Part shown: positions 1-8,833 of the stretch, one piece after another
Position numbering within the stretch: position 1 is the stretch's first letter
How the letters are laid out: the number at the start of each line of letters is the position of its first letter
Origin: G963662905 sp963676725
GTDB taxonomy: Bacteria; Bacteroidota; Bacteroidia; Bacteroidales; WRLA01
Direction of reading: 5' to 3'
NCBI GenBank assembly: GCA_963676725.1
Contig: OY781463.1
Span: 992,001-1,056,000 of the forward strand
Length of the DNA stretch: 64,000 bases
Notes under the pieces: model-generated
What the model was told of the DNA's origin: nothing
Seen by the model: the letters and a program-made list of their open reading frames with translations, nothing else
The model's database searches: none
Made by a program: the position numbers and the translations under genes

Positions 1-1175
1 TTAAGAGGATTGGCTCCACCAAGTACAGAGCCTGCCACATATAAATTTTCGATCGGCTGCCCATTGAGTAAAGCATGGAAATTCCTGTCTGTTTTAATGC
101 CATAGCTCATAAATGGTTGGTCATTAAATATATTCTCATCAATCCATTGAGAGCGGTCCGAATCGCCACCAATATCCAATCCAAAAATGGGGTCGTAGAT
201 GGTGTCGGGGCCTGCAACAATTCCTTTGCTGTAAAAGCTTCCGCTTGCCAAAACAAATTCATTGGCTTCGAGCTTAATATCCCCATGGTTATTGGTTGTA
301 ATATTGACAAGCTTATTGTTGGCAAAAGCTCCTTCTTCTACCATATCGCCAAGAAAATAAGTGCCGCCTAATTCCTGAAATCGTTGACGGAGAAGTATTT
401 GGCTTCGGATGCCCGGCACTGATGGAGGTATTGCCGGAAGCAAGAGAAGAGTTTTGTTTACTTTGGCTTTAAGTGCCTCCACAACATTTTTATTCAGTAA
501 ACCAAAAACAGCAGGTAGAATGATAACTTTTACTTCAGTACTTAGTTCGTTTACTATCTCTGCAAATTCGTGTAGTGCATTGCCTTGATCAAAGACCTTT
601 GCAATATTTGAAGAGCGCATTTCACTCGGATTGCGACGAATAGCTTCAAATTCTTTCATCGCAATATTTTTAATTTGCGCCTCTACATTAAATTTTTTCA
701 GGCCATCCTTGATAAATAAACTGTGGAAATCAAGAAAACCACTGAAATTTAGAATTAGGGCTTTTTTCCATGGGAAGATGTCTTTCTGATCGAAGCGGGT
801 GAAATCATCCAAAGTCAACCAAGTAGGTTTCATTGTGCCCATTGGCGTTAGGACATAATGATTTTTATTTTCCTGACCCTGAAAGTTTATACCTGCGCGC
901 TGCAATAGGAGGGGTGCTTCAACGGCAAAACGGGCGCTATTTTCGAGGCCTATTCGCTGGTATGGATGCGTATTGGCCAATGCTTTCATTGCCTCCATTG
1001 GATTTATTACTTCCTGCCCGTTTACTTGACCTAGTAAATCAAAAGAACCTGAAAAGAAATGGATTGCACTATGTCCCGAAGAAATAATGGCACATTTTCG
1101 TCCTTGCTCTGCGAGTTTAATTCCACAAGTGAGTCCGCTTAACCCACCGCCTATAATAATATTATCGAATTTCAT
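1..1175 (-). CDS. glpB: Anaerobic glycerol-3-phosphate dehydrogenase subunit B (partial, cut by left edge)
   Basis: The minus strand is open from an ATG at 1175 to base 1, about 391 codons without a stop, so the C-terminus lies outside the window. The translation starts with a dinucleotide-binding loop (IIIGGGLSGLTCG) and later has a segment with conserved flavoprotein character (FVLASGSFYSKGI). GlpB of the anaerobic GlpABC complex is normally about 420 residues, so roughly 30 are missing. GlpB passes electrons from the GlpA flavin towards the membrane subunit GlpC and quinone. The start is three bases after the glpA stop, so the two are translationally close. glpC would be expected just beyond the left edge. 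The assignment rests on the fold motif, length and position behind glpA. Confidence 0.85.
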   Translation of the reverse strand, partial: MKFDNIIIGGGLSGLTCGIKLAEQGRKCAIISSGHSAIHFFSGSFDLLGQVNGQEVINPMEAMKALANTHPYQRIGLENSARFAVEAPLLLQRAGINFQGQENKNHYVLTPMGTMKPTWLTLDDFTRFDQKDIFPWKKALILNFSGFLDFHSLFIKDGLKKFNVEAQIKNIAMKEFEAIRRNPSEMRSSNIAKVFDQGNALHEFAEIVNELSTEVKVIILPAVFGLLNKNVVEALKAKVNKTLLLLPAIPPSVPGIRSQILLRQRFQELGGTYFLGDMVEEGAFANNKLVNITTNNHGDIKLEANEFVLASGSFYSKGIVAGPDTIYDPIFGLDIGGDSDRSQWIDENIFNDQPFMSYGIKTDRNFHALLNGQPIENLYVAGSVLGGANPL

Positions 1176-1178
1176 AGT

Positions 1179-2792
1179 TTAATTATTGTCTGGTTTTAAT
1201 CCATATATTCCTTCATAAATCCAGGAAGTAAACTGAATTTCATTGATAGTTTCGCCCCATGCAATTGGTGACATTCCTTTCCATCGTTCCTGAATGAAAT
1301 TCGCCAGATCATCCTTTGCTTTCCCCGTTTCCCCCATGGCCTCGCAAAGGAGCCCTGCTGCACGGCAAGCACATAATTCACCCTGACATGTGCCCATGCC
1401 TACGCGTGTGCGCCGACGCAAATCAATCAGATTATTTACATGCAGTTCATTAATCGCGTATTTTACTTCTCCGATACTTACTCCCTCGCATTCGCAAACT
1501 AAAGAATCTTCATGTTTCTTGCCATTTGTAATATTTTTCGCGAGAGATCCATGGCGGTCTTGTGCTGATTTTTGGGGAATTGATGAAGCGGAATAGATTT
1601 TCTGGGTGGCATTTTTTAAAGAAATATCGCTTTGTGCCGATCCCGGTAATGGTTTTTCTGCGGTTTCACATTTTTTGCTAACGGATAGTTTTTTACAAAT
1701 CAAATCGGTAGCCCATTCTGCCATCATTCGATAAGTCATTAATTTGCCTCCTGTAATGGTGATAAAACCGACGAGGCCATCACGCTCTTCATGATCAAGT
1801 AGTACAATTCCGCGGCTAATGCTACGCCCGCTGGGATCGTTATCGGCAGCAACCAGAGGTCGAACCCCTGCATAAGCACGTAAAATGCGTGTGCTGGCCA
1901 GCGATGGGGCAAGTTTAACACCTTCCCTAATCAGGATATCTACATCTTCCTTGGAAACAAACATATTATCAATCTGGTCGTATGGGATTCTTTCTGAGGT
2001 AGTTCCAATTAAGCAGATTGTGTCTCCGGGAACAAGAATGTCGGCATTGGCAGGTTTTCTGCATCGGTTTAAAACCATTTTGTTTACACGATGGCCAAAG
2101 ATCAGAAGTGAGCCTTTTGCAGGAAACATATTCACTTGCACGCCGGCAAGGCTTGCAATATGGTGTCCCCAAATTCCACCGGCATTGAGGATTATTTTGG
2201 CGTAATATTTTTCTTTTTTCTGATGCTCATGATCGTATAATTCTACGCCAATAGCCCGTTCCTGCTTGCGGATAACGCCTGTTACTTCATGTTGGGTTAG
2301 GAGGTCTGCTCCATGAATTTTTGCATCCAGAGCATTGGAAATAGTGAGTCGGAATGGATCTACAGAGCCATCGGGCACTTTTACTGCGCCCAGTAAATTA
2401 GGATTAACAGAAGGTTCCATCCGTCTCGCTAATGCCGGATCGATAATTTCAGTAGGGATGCCGGCTTTTGTGCACGCTTCCACAAATGTGGATTGATACG
2501 CAATATCATCGTCGGGCAGTGTAATAAACAGACCATCGTTTTCTTCCACACAGTGGCTTGCGATACGACGTAAAATCATATTTTCTTTGATGCACTCAGA
2601 GGCCGATTCCTGATCGGTTGTGGCATAACGTGCGCCACTATGCAGCAAGCCATGGTTCCTTCCTGTGGCTCCTGTGGCAAAATCATGACGTTCTACAAGT
2701 AAGACGCTCAGTCCTCTCAGAGCGCAGTCCCTTGCAGAGCCGGCACCTGTGGCCCCGCCACCAATAATGATTACATCGTATTCTTTGTTCAT
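1179..2792 (-). CDS. glpA: Anaerobic glycerol-3-phosphate dehydrogenase subunit A
   Basis: 537 residues. It oxidises sn-glycerol-3-phosphate to dihydroxyacetone phosphate as the catalytic FAD subunit of GlpABC at the inner face of the membrane. Residues 8-25 form the FAD-binding loop (IIIGGGATGAGSARDCA). A DAO-type domain follows to about residue 370. The C-terminal region holds a BFD-like [2Fe-2S] domain with a CEC motif and a GTCQGELC motif, which separates GlpA from the aerobic GlpD. Length matches the family (about 540). It lies between the putative outer-membrane protein gene, 128 bases upstream, and glpB. The presence of GlpA/B rather than GlpD implies glycerol use under anoxic conditions with a quinone-linked acceptor. 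Confidence 0.93.
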   Translation of the reverse strand: MNKEYDVIIIGGGATGAGSARDCALRGLSVLLVERHDFATGATGRNHGLLHSGARYATTDQESASECIKENMILRRIASHCVEENDGLFITLPDDDIAYQSTFVEACTKAGIPTEIIDPALARRMEPSVNPNLLGAVKVPDGSVDPFRLTISNALDAKIHGADLLTQHEVTGVIRKQERAIGVELYDHEHQKKEKYYAKIILNAGGIWGHHIASLAGVQVNMFPAKGSLLIFGHRVNKMVLNRCRKPANADILVPGDTICLIGTTSERIPYDQIDNMFVSKEDVDILIREGVKLAPSLASTRILRAYAGVRPLVAADNDPSGRSISRGIVLLDHEERDGLVGFITITGGKLMTYRMMAEWATDLICKKLSVSKKCETAEKPLPGSAQSDISLKNATQKIYSASSIPQKSAQDRHGSLAKNITNGKKHEDSLVCECEGVSIGEVKYAINELHVNNLIDLRRRTRVGMGTCQGELCACRAAGLLCEAMGETGKAKDDLANFIQERWKGMSPIAWGETINEIQFTSWIYEGIYGLKPDNN

Positions 2793-2920
2793 GATGTTTT
2801 TATTTCGTTAATGTCTGTTGTTATATGCTTGACGTTGAATTAGTTTGATTGATTTCTGCCACAAAAGGAAATTGTGTTGTCCAATTCGGGCAGAAATCAA
2901 TCTTTTTGATAGATATTCGC

Positions 2921-3652
2921 CTAAATTCCTATGGCTAAAATAAGGAAGCCAATTTCTTTCTGTGGGTTAATGGCAATTGTTGCAGAAACCGGCATACTAA
3001 AGCTGTCCGTAATTTTTACTTTTCTGGTTCCAGTAACACCTGCATGCACAACGCCAAAGCTGTCCCCATAAGCACTTTCCTTATTATTCAGTACAGTGCC
3101 CATGAAAAAATTGAGTTTGTCTTTTTCGTTGAGCTGAACAGGATAACCTAATTCAAGATAAGTAGAATAGCGTTGGTCTCCTTGTGCATCGCGATCAGCT
3201 CCCCAGACCATTGAACTTATTGCAATGCTCAAAGGGAATTTTTCGCCAAATTGATAGGCTAAAGTTACATCAAAATTATGCGATGTTGTTTTTTGGTCGA
3301 AATTGAAGTATTTCTGATTTGGATGATAGGAGGATAAATTATTCTCATCATTGATTACATAAAGATCCCAAACAGAAACTTTGAAATTTCCGATCGAATA
3401 GCTTGTGTAGAAGTCAAATTCAGAATAGGTATTATCGAAGGCGTAGCCACCCCAATATCCTACTTCAAAACCGCTTGTTTTTACAGAGAGCGAACCCTCA
3501 AAACAAGGTGCAGAACTTACAGGGATGCCGCGCCAATAGTGCCTGCTGGTAAATTTTAGGTTCACATCGGAAGTAACTTTAGGTGTCTCGCTTTGTGCTG
3601 ATAGCAATATTGGAAACAAAAGAAGAAATAGTGGTAAGTATAATGATTTCAT
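2921..3652 (-). CDS. Putative outer-membrane barrel protein of the glycerol operon
   Basis: 243 residues with a clear signal peptide (hydrophobic run after MKSLYLPLFLLLF, cleavage probably after LSAQS). The mature part has alternating aromatic and polar residues typical of transmembrane beta strands, begins with VNLKFTSRHYWRGIPVSS and ends in a hydrophobic strand. The start SRxxWRGI resembles the TorF/Gcw_chp putative porin group, but I cannot confirm membership. It sits between glpF and glpA with only 24 bases to glpF, so it is probably co-transcribed. Position suggests a role in moving glycerol or glycerophosphodiesters across the outer membrane. This is inference. Confidence 0.6.
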   Translation of the reverse strand: MKSLYLPLFLLLFPILLSAQSETPKVTSDVNLKFTSRHYWRGIPVSSAPCFEGSLSVKTSGFEVGYWGGYAFDNTYSEFDFYTSYSIGNFKVSVWDLYVINDENNLSSYHPNQKYFNFDQKTTSHNFDVTLAYQFGEKFPLSIAISSMVWGADRDAQGDQRYSTYLELGYPVQLNEKDKLNFFMGTVLNNKESAYGDSFGVVHAGVTGTRKVKITDSFSMPVSATIAINPQKEIGFLILAIGI

Positions 3653-3676
3653 CGTATTGTAGATTAAAGTGCTTGA

Positions 3677-4414
3677 TTATTGAAGAATAAGATAAAGTCC
3701 TGCTGCTAATGCTGCGCCAAATATTGGTCCCATAACGGGTATCCATGAGTAAGACCAATCAGAATCCCCTTTGTGTTTTATGGGTAGAATGGCGTGCATA
3801 ATACGCGGTGCAAGGTCACGGGCAGGGTTAATGGCATATCCGGTAGGGCCACCAAGGCTTAATCCAATTACTGTTACCAAAAAGGCTACAGGTATAGCAC
3901 CAATGGAACCCAGTCCGATTTTTGCATCTACAATCTCCGTGGAGCAGAAAGATGCTCCTGCAAGATAGAATACAGCGAAGACTAAAACGAATGTGCCTAT
4001 GGCTTCCGTAATAAAGTTTTTTCCATTATTTCTAATGGCGGGTCCGGTAGCGAAAACAGCAAGGATGCCGCCTTTGTCTTCAGTAATTTTAAAATGATCG
4101 TGATAAGTCAGCCAAACAAGAAAAGCGCCTAAAGCTGCACCAATCATTTGTGCGGCAATGTATAAACCAACTTTTGCCCAAGGGAACAAGCCACTGAAAG
4201 CCAGTCCGAGTGTAACAGCAGGATTGAGGTGTGCGCCACTAACCGGGCCAACAACTGCCACGGCAACAAAAACTGCAAATCCCCATCCAAATGTAATAAC
4301 GATCCATCCGCTATTATTTCCTTTTGTGCCTTTTAAAACTACGTTAGCAACAACACCATCTCCGAGAAGTAGAAGGAGCATGGTTCCAATAATTTCAGCA
4401 ATAAATTCAGTCAT
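3677..4414 (-). CDS. glpF: Glycerol facilitator (aquaglyceroporin, MIP family)
   Basis: 245 residues, six predicted membrane helices and two half-helices. Both NPA boxes are visible: GAHLNPAVTLGLAF around residue 65 and GYAINPARDLAPRI around residue 195. The Asp after NPAR is typical of glycerol-conducting members rather than strict water channels. The length is slightly short of the usual 260-280. It lies 104 bases downstream of the second glycerol kinase gene and just before the putative outer-membrane protein, which fits a transport role for glycerol entry followed by trapping as glycerol-3-phosphate. Confidence 0.92.
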   Translation of the reverse strand: MTEFIAEIIGTMLLLLLGDGVVANVVLKGTKGNNSGWIVITFGWGFAVFVAVAVVGPVSGAHLNPAVTLGLAFSGLFPWAKVGLYIAAQMIGAALGAFLVWLTYHDHFKITEDKGGILAVFATGPAIRNNGKNFITEAIGTFVLVFAVFYLAGASFCSTEIVDAKIGLGSIGAIPVAFLVTVIGLSLGGPTGYAINPARDLAPRIMHAILPIKHKGDSDWSYSWIPVMGPIFGAALAAGLYLILQ

Positions 4415-4518
4415 GATTTTAAAAATTTTCTAGTTTTGAAAATATAACCTACCAATAAAGCATTGGTTATTAGCAGGTCACAAAATTTTAGTGTATAATT
4501 TATTTTTAAATCGATGTA

Positions 4519-6021
4519 TTATTCATCATCCTCATCGACCCACAATTTGGCTTTTTCGAGCGCTTTTTCCCATTTGCGTATTGTTTTTGCCATTTGATCC
4601 GGGTTCTTTTCCGGTGTAAAGGTTTTGTCTTTGGCCCATTGTGATTGCAGTTCCTCTAAATCTTTCCAGTATCCTACGGCCAAACCTGCAAGGTAGGCAG
4701 CGCCAAGGGCAGTTGTTTCGAGTTGTTTTGGCCTGATCACCGGCGATTGGAGTGTTTCTGATTGGAATTGCATTAGGAGATTATTTGCGGCAGCTCCGCC
4801 ATCAACCCTTAATTCTTTGATTTCGATTCCTGAATCAGCTTCCATTGATTTGAGTACATCCATAACCTGAAAGGCTATTCCTTCGAGTGTTGCGCGTGCA
4901 AAATGACCGTTGGAAGTTCCGCGGGTAATCCCTACAACAATTCCGCGAGCATATTGATCCCAATGTGGTGCGCCCAAGCCTGTGAGTGCAGGAACAAAAT
5001 AGACGCCACCATTGTCTTCAACAGTATTCGCTAATTCTTCGATTTCCGGAGCACTCTTTATCATGTTTAATTGATCGCGTAGCCACTGAACCGCCGCACC
5101 GGCAATGAAAATAGATCCTTCCAAAGCATATGTTACCTCGCCATTCACTTTCCATGCAATAGTAGTCAGGAGGTTGTTTTTAGAAACAATTGCTTTGTTT
5201 CCTGTATTCATCAGCATAAAACATCCTGTGCCATAGGTGTTTTTTGCCATGCCGGGATGTGTACATTGCTGACCGAAAAGTGCTGCTTGTTGGTCGCCGG
5301 CAATCCCTGCAATTGGGATCTCATGGGCAAAAATGGTTGTTTTTGTGTGGCCAACAATTTCACTGGATGCTTTGACCTCAGGTAGAATGCTTTCAGGAAT
5401 ATTAAAGAGTTCGAGTAATTCTTTATCCCAGCAACATTCTTTGATGTTGTAGAGCAAAGTGCGGCTTGCATTGGTTACGTCGGTAACATGTTTTTCGCTG
5501 CGTGTCAGTTTCCAAATAAGCCAGGAATCAACAGTTCCAAAAGCAAGTTTTCCGGCTTCTGCTTTCTCTCTTGCGCCTTCAACATTATCGAGTATCCATT
5601 TGACTTTGGTGCCGGAAAAATAAGCGTCAATTACCAGACCTGTTTTGTTGCGGATCATTTCAGCATGACCTTGTTCTTTTAATGAATCGCAATATTTCGC
5701 TGTCCTTCTGTCTTGCCAAACAATGGCATTGTAGATTGGTTCTCCGGTTTCACGATCCCAAATAATTACAGTTTCGCGTTGGTTTGTTATACCAATAGCG
5801 GCAATATTGAGCCCGTTAATGCCAATTTTAGTAATGGCCTCGGCAGCAACAGCAGCTTGCGACGACCAGATTTCATTGGGGTCGTGTTCTACCCAGCCCG
5901 GTTTTGGGAAGATTTGTTCAAATTCTTTTTGAGCAACGGACTTGATTGTGCCTTGATGATCAAAAACGATTGCTCTTGAGCTTGTGGTTCCCTGATCGAA
6001 CGAAAGAATAAAATTTTCCAT
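4519..6021 (-). CDS. glpK: Glycerol kinase, copy 2 (canonical motifs)
   Basis: 500 residues, full length for the FGGY family. It phosphorylates glycerol with ATP to sn-glycerol-3-phosphate. The N-terminal phosphate loop reads LSFDQGTTSSRAIVFD, the glycerol-binding NQRET motif is at about residue 81, and GDQQAALFG is at about residue 243. The second nucleotide-binding motif is canonical (LRVDGGAAANNLLMQFQ). It is the second of two tandem glycerol kinase genes, with 102 bases between them. The C-terminus carries an acidic tail (VDEDDE). Compared with copy 1, this enzyme keeps every expected active-site motif. Confidence 0.95.
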   Translation of the reverse strand: MENFILSFDQGTTSSRAIVFDHQGTIKSVAQKEFEQIFPKPGWVEHDPNEIWSSQAAVAAEAITKIGINGLNIAAIGITNQRETVIIWDRETGEPIYNAIVWQDRRTAKYCDSLKEQGHAEMIRNKTGLVIDAYFSGTKVKWILDNVEGAREKAEAGKLAFGTVDSWLIWKLTRSEKHVTDVTNASRTLLYNIKECCWDKELLELFNIPESILPEVKASSEIVGHTKTTIFAHEIPIAGIAGDQQAALFGQQCTHPGMAKNTYGTGCFMLMNTGNKAIVSKNNLLTTIAWKVNGEVTYALEGSIFIAGAAVQWLRDQLNMIKSAPEIEELANTVEDNGGVYFVPALTGLGAPHWDQYARGIVVGITRGTSNGHFARATLEGIAFQVMDVLKSMEADSGIEIKELRVDGGAAANNLLMQFQSETLQSPVIRPKQLETTALGAAYLAGLAVGYWKDLEELQSQWAKDKTFTPEKNPDQMAKTIRKWEKALEKAKLWVDEDDE

Positions 6022-6123
6022 GAGAGTAAATTAGTTTAAACAATATATTGAGAGTGATAATACTACATAAACAATGATACTATACAATACTATGTATTGG
6101 GGCAAAAAAAAGAGTCGAAACCC

Positions 6124-7623
6124 TTAATCTCTTCGAAGCCAATTCGATGTTCTTCCAAGTGCCTTATTCCAGAAGTACAATAGTTCGTCGACTTTTTCAA
6201 CATTCATTTTTGGATTCCATGTTTTATCTACATTAAAATTTCTTTTGATATCGTCAATTGATTCCCAATAACCTACAGCAAGACCTGCAAGATACGCTGC
6301 GCCCAATGCTGTGATTTCATGATGTTTTGGTTTGCTGATTTTTGTTCGCATAATATCTGCCTGAAATTGCATCAGCAGTTGATTATTGCTAGGCATCCCA
6401 TCGACCCGCATTTCATTTAGTTGTACTTGTTTTGAGTCGGCCAGCATGGCTTTTGTAAGGTCGTTTACCTGAAAAGCAATGCTTTCGAGAGCAGCTCTTG
6501 CGATATGTCCCATTTCTGTGCCTCTAGTAATACCGATAACCATTCCGCGAGAATATTGATCCCAATGTGGCGCTCCAAGTCCGGCGAATGATGGAACCAT
6601 ATAAACGCCGCCATTATCTTCTACTGATTCGGCAATATCTTCCACTTCATCGGCAGTTTCTATAAAGCTTAGGTTATCACGAAGCCATTGAACAACAGCT
6701 CCGCCAACAAATACGCTTCCTTCGAGTGCATATGTAATCTCGTCGCCAATTTTCCAGGCAATTGTAGAGAGCAGCTTGTTTTCTGATAGAATAATTTTAT
6801 TTCCGGTATTCATCATCAGGAAGGAGCCTGTGCCATAAGTTGTTTTGATCATTCCGGGCGAAAAACACATTTGCCCGAATAAAGCGGCCTGTTGGTCACC
6901 AATCATCCCTCCAATTGGAACTTTGGCTGCAAAAATGGTGGTTGCTGTTTCTGCATAAATTTCGCTGGAAGATTTTACCTCAGGAAGAATTTCTTTTGGA
7001 ATGCCAAAAATTTGAAGTAATTCTTCATCCCACTTAAGAGTGTGAATATTGAACAGCATGGTGCGCGAGGCATTCGATACATCTGTAATATGGTGTTTGC
7101 CGTTGGTGAATTTCCATACCAGCCAAGAATCAACGGTGCCAAATGCCAATTTCCCGGCTTTGGCTTTTTCCATTGCGCCATCTACATGTTCAAGGATCCA
7201 CTTAATCTTTGGTGCTGAAAAATAGGCATCAAGTAAGAGTCCTGTTTTTTGTTGTATGATTTTAGATACACCTTCGCTTTGAAGTTGGTCACAGTATTCA
7301 GAAACGCGCCTGTCTTGCCAAACGATGGCATTATATATTGGTGTTCCTGTTTCCTTGTCCCAAATAATTGATGTTTCGCGTTGGTTGGTAATCCCAATCG
7401 AAGCAATATTGTTTCCGTTGAGGTTTGCCCTGCTCATTACTTCTGCAGCAACAGAGGCTTGAGAATACCATATCTCGTTTGGATCATGCTCTACCCAACC
7501 CGGTTTGGGGTAATATTGCTCATATTCTTTTTGAGCAAGCGACACAACGTTCCCGCCTTTGTCGAAAATAATGGCGCGTGATGAAGTTGTTCCCTGGTCG
7601 AGTGCAAGTATGTATTTTTCCAT
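6124..7623 (-). CDS. glpK: Glycerol kinase, copy 1 (altered nucleotide-site motif)
   Basis: 499 residues, clearly homologous to the adjacent copy along its whole length. The N-terminal loop LALDQGTTSSRAIIFD, NQRET and GDQQAALFG are intact. The motif that normally reads DGGA(x)ANN is DGMPSNNQLLMQFQ here, so the second glycine and the alanine of the ATP-site loop are replaced by Met-Pro. The substitution is read directly from bases around 6390-6410. It may change nucleotide affinity, regulation or substrate. The gene follows the PadR regulator by 11 bases, so both are probably on one transcript. It could be a glycerol kinase or a paralogue acting on another polyol. Confidence 0.9.
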   Translation of the reverse strand: MEKYILALDQGTTSSRAIIFDKGGNVVSLAQKEYEQYYPKPGWVEHDPNEIWYSQASVAAEVMSRANLNGNNIASIGITNQRETSIIWDKETGTPIYNAIVWQDRRVSEYCDQLQSEGVSKIIQQKTGLLLDAYFSAPKIKWILEHVDGAMEKAKAGKLAFGTVDSWLVWKFTNGKHHITDVSNASRTMLFNIHTLKWDEELLQIFGIPKEILPEVKSSSEIYAETATTIFAAKVPIGGMIGDQQAALFGQMCFSPGMIKTTYGTGSFLMMNTGNKIILSENKLLSTIAWKIGDEITYALEGSVFVGGAVVQWLRDNLSFIETADEVEDIAESVEDNGGVYMVPSFAGLGAPHWDQYSRGMVIGITRGTEMGHIARAALESIAFQVNDLTKAMLADSKQVQLNEMRVDGMPSNNQLLMQFQADIMRTKISKPKHHEITALGAAYLAGLAVGYWESIDDIKRNFNVDKTWNPKMNVEKVDELLYFWNKALGRTSNWLRRD

Positions 7624-7634
7624 ACGAGTATTTT

Positions 7635-7994
7635 TTAAATTTTTGTGCCCTTGATATTTATTAAAGATGATTGGATTTGGTCAAAATATTTGTTCATCAT
7701 AATAATCTGCTTCATTCCCTTCTGAGTAATTGTGTAGTACTTTCTTGGAATACCACTTTCCATCTCCTGCCATTTCGAAGTAACCAATTCGTCTTTTTTT
7801 AATCGATTTAATAATGGGTAGAGTGTTCCTTCTGCTATTTCGATGGAAGAGACAGCGGTGATTTTATCAAGAAGATCATAACCGTAATAGGTTTTTTTCT
7901 CCAACAATAATAATATAATGTATTCGATCAATCCTTTTTTAATTTGGGATTTCCATCGAATTTCAAAATCTTTATTTGTTGTACCTGTCGGCAT
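7635..7994 (-). CDS. PadR-family transcriptional regulator
   Basis: 119 residues from the chosen ATG at 7994. The winged-helix PadR core is visible: GLIEYIILLLLEKKTYYGYD, then EGTLYPLLNRLKKDELV and PRKYYTITQKG. The frame stays open upstream to a TTG at 8042, but a promoter (-7 box at 8013-8020) lies inside that extension and a purine-rich AGAAAG stretch precedes the ATG, so the shorter start is preferred. It is the first gene of the glycerol operon, 11 bases before glpK. The genes read in this window include no GlpR- or GlpP-type regulator, so this protein probably acts as an autoregulated switch of the operon. Its ligand is unknown. Confidence 0.88.
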   Translation of the reverse strand: MPTGTTNKDFEIRWKSQIKKGLIEYIILLLLEKKTYYGYDLLDKITAVSSIEIAEGTLYPLLNRLKKDELVTSKWQEMESGIPRKYYTITQKGMKQIIMMNKYFDQIQSSLINIKGTKI

Positions 7995-8012
7995 AATTTT
8001 ATCTTTCTGAAG

Positions 8013-8043
8013 CAAAGATATATCAAATACATAGTAATGCAAA
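8013..8043 (-). promoter_or_regulatory. Bacteroidota-type promoter of the padR-glpK operon
   Basis: On the minus strand the sequence reads TTTG, 19 bases, TATCTTTG. This matches the Bacteroidota sigma-ABfr consensus (-33 TTTG, -7 TAnnTTTG). The -7 box is 8013-8020 and the -33 box 8040-8043. Transcription should start near 8007, giving a 5' leader of about a dozen bases before the ATG at 7994. Confidence 0.75.
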
Positions 8044-8324
8044 GTACTTTTTGTTAAATATGCGTTTGCATAAAATTAAGATATTGTTTATCAGTAGATT
8101 AAAAATATTATTTATAATAAATTTAAATACCAAAATGGGCATTTTGTGTGGTTTGGAGCAGGATTCCTGTTCTAATTTAGGTCAGGATAAACATCAAATC
8201 CGAAATTATAGAAGCATGCGCACGAAAAATTTTATTTCGGTTTCTTCATTAGAGGCAAACCCAGAGACAGTAGTAAAAGAATGTAATTCTCCCGAAATGT
8301 TTCAAGGATGTGGGTATTTATAGG

Positions 8325-8572
8325 GTTCTCGAAGCGCCCCATCATATCGCACTACGACATTGTGGCTTCGAGTACCTCAGCCACCGATCTTGCTCAGCGA
8401 TAACTTGTCGCCACCCATCTTACACAGAAATAACTGGTCGCTGAGGTCCTCGAAGCGCCCATTAGTACTATTATTTTGTTTTATTGAAATTGTGGCTTCG
8501 AGTACTTCGAAGACCTCAGCAGCAATTCTCAGCCACCCATCATGTTTAGCAATAACTGCTCGCTGAGGTCAC
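8325..8572. repeat. Structured non-coding repeat block (two tandem units with nested inverted repeats)
   Basis: Two units are seen. Each has an outer pair CTCGAAGC ... GCTTCGAG (8329-8336 with 8365-8372; 8449-8456 with 8495-8502) and a following pair CCTCAGC ... GCTGAGG (8375-8381 with 8440-8446; 8514-8520 with 8562-8568). Inside them a motif of the type GCCACCCATC...ATAACTGGTCGC recurs three times. Open frames here are short and lack protein-like composition. The CCTCAGC/GCTGAGG core resembles the hairpin core repeated at 23-26 kb. The flanking stretch 8044-8324 shows nothing else I can support. Confidence 0.6.
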
Positions 8573-8644
8573 ATAGATATACACGCACCTAAGCACTTAA
8601 GATTGTGGGAGAATTAAAAGCCCCGGTGATTTAATAAAAATAAC

Positions 8645-8675
8645 ATTGTAATTCAATTTTGATTATTTATATTTG
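8645..8675 (+). promoter_or_regulatory. Promoter upstream of the NACHT gene
   Basis: ATTG (8645-8648), 19 bases, TATATTTG (8668-8675) matches the Bacteroidota -33/-7 pattern with one mismatch in the -33 box. Transcription would start near 8682. A 16-codon reading frame (8698-8748) follows, then the NACHT gene at 8834. Confidence 0.55.
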
Positions 8676-8788
8676 TAACGAGAACGAAACAAACAAAATG
8701 AAGTCTCAAAGACCAATAAGATATTTTGCTGACCGAATTGTGTTATGAAGCAACAGCCTTCGGATAAAGCCGATGTATTGGTAATAGG

Positions 8789-8813
8789 GGGTTCTTATAC
8801 ACAGTAGTTGTGC
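8789..8813 (+). other. attC-like half site (right arm and R'-like box)
   Basis: TTCTTATAC followed by six bases and GTTGTGC (8807-8813). The same TTCTTATAC arm, five bases, then GTTATGC ends the full palindrome at 10801-10930. The reverse complement of GTTGTGC is GCACAAC, identical to the left box of that site. I do not see the matching left arm, so this is a half site or a degraded one. Confidence 0.4.
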
Positions 8814-8833
8814 TTAATACAAAAAAATGAACC

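Noticed and set aside
8051..8323. 90-codon plus-strand frame upstream of the repeat block
   Set aside because: No recognisable motif and no ribosome site. Its first part overlaps the padR promoter region.
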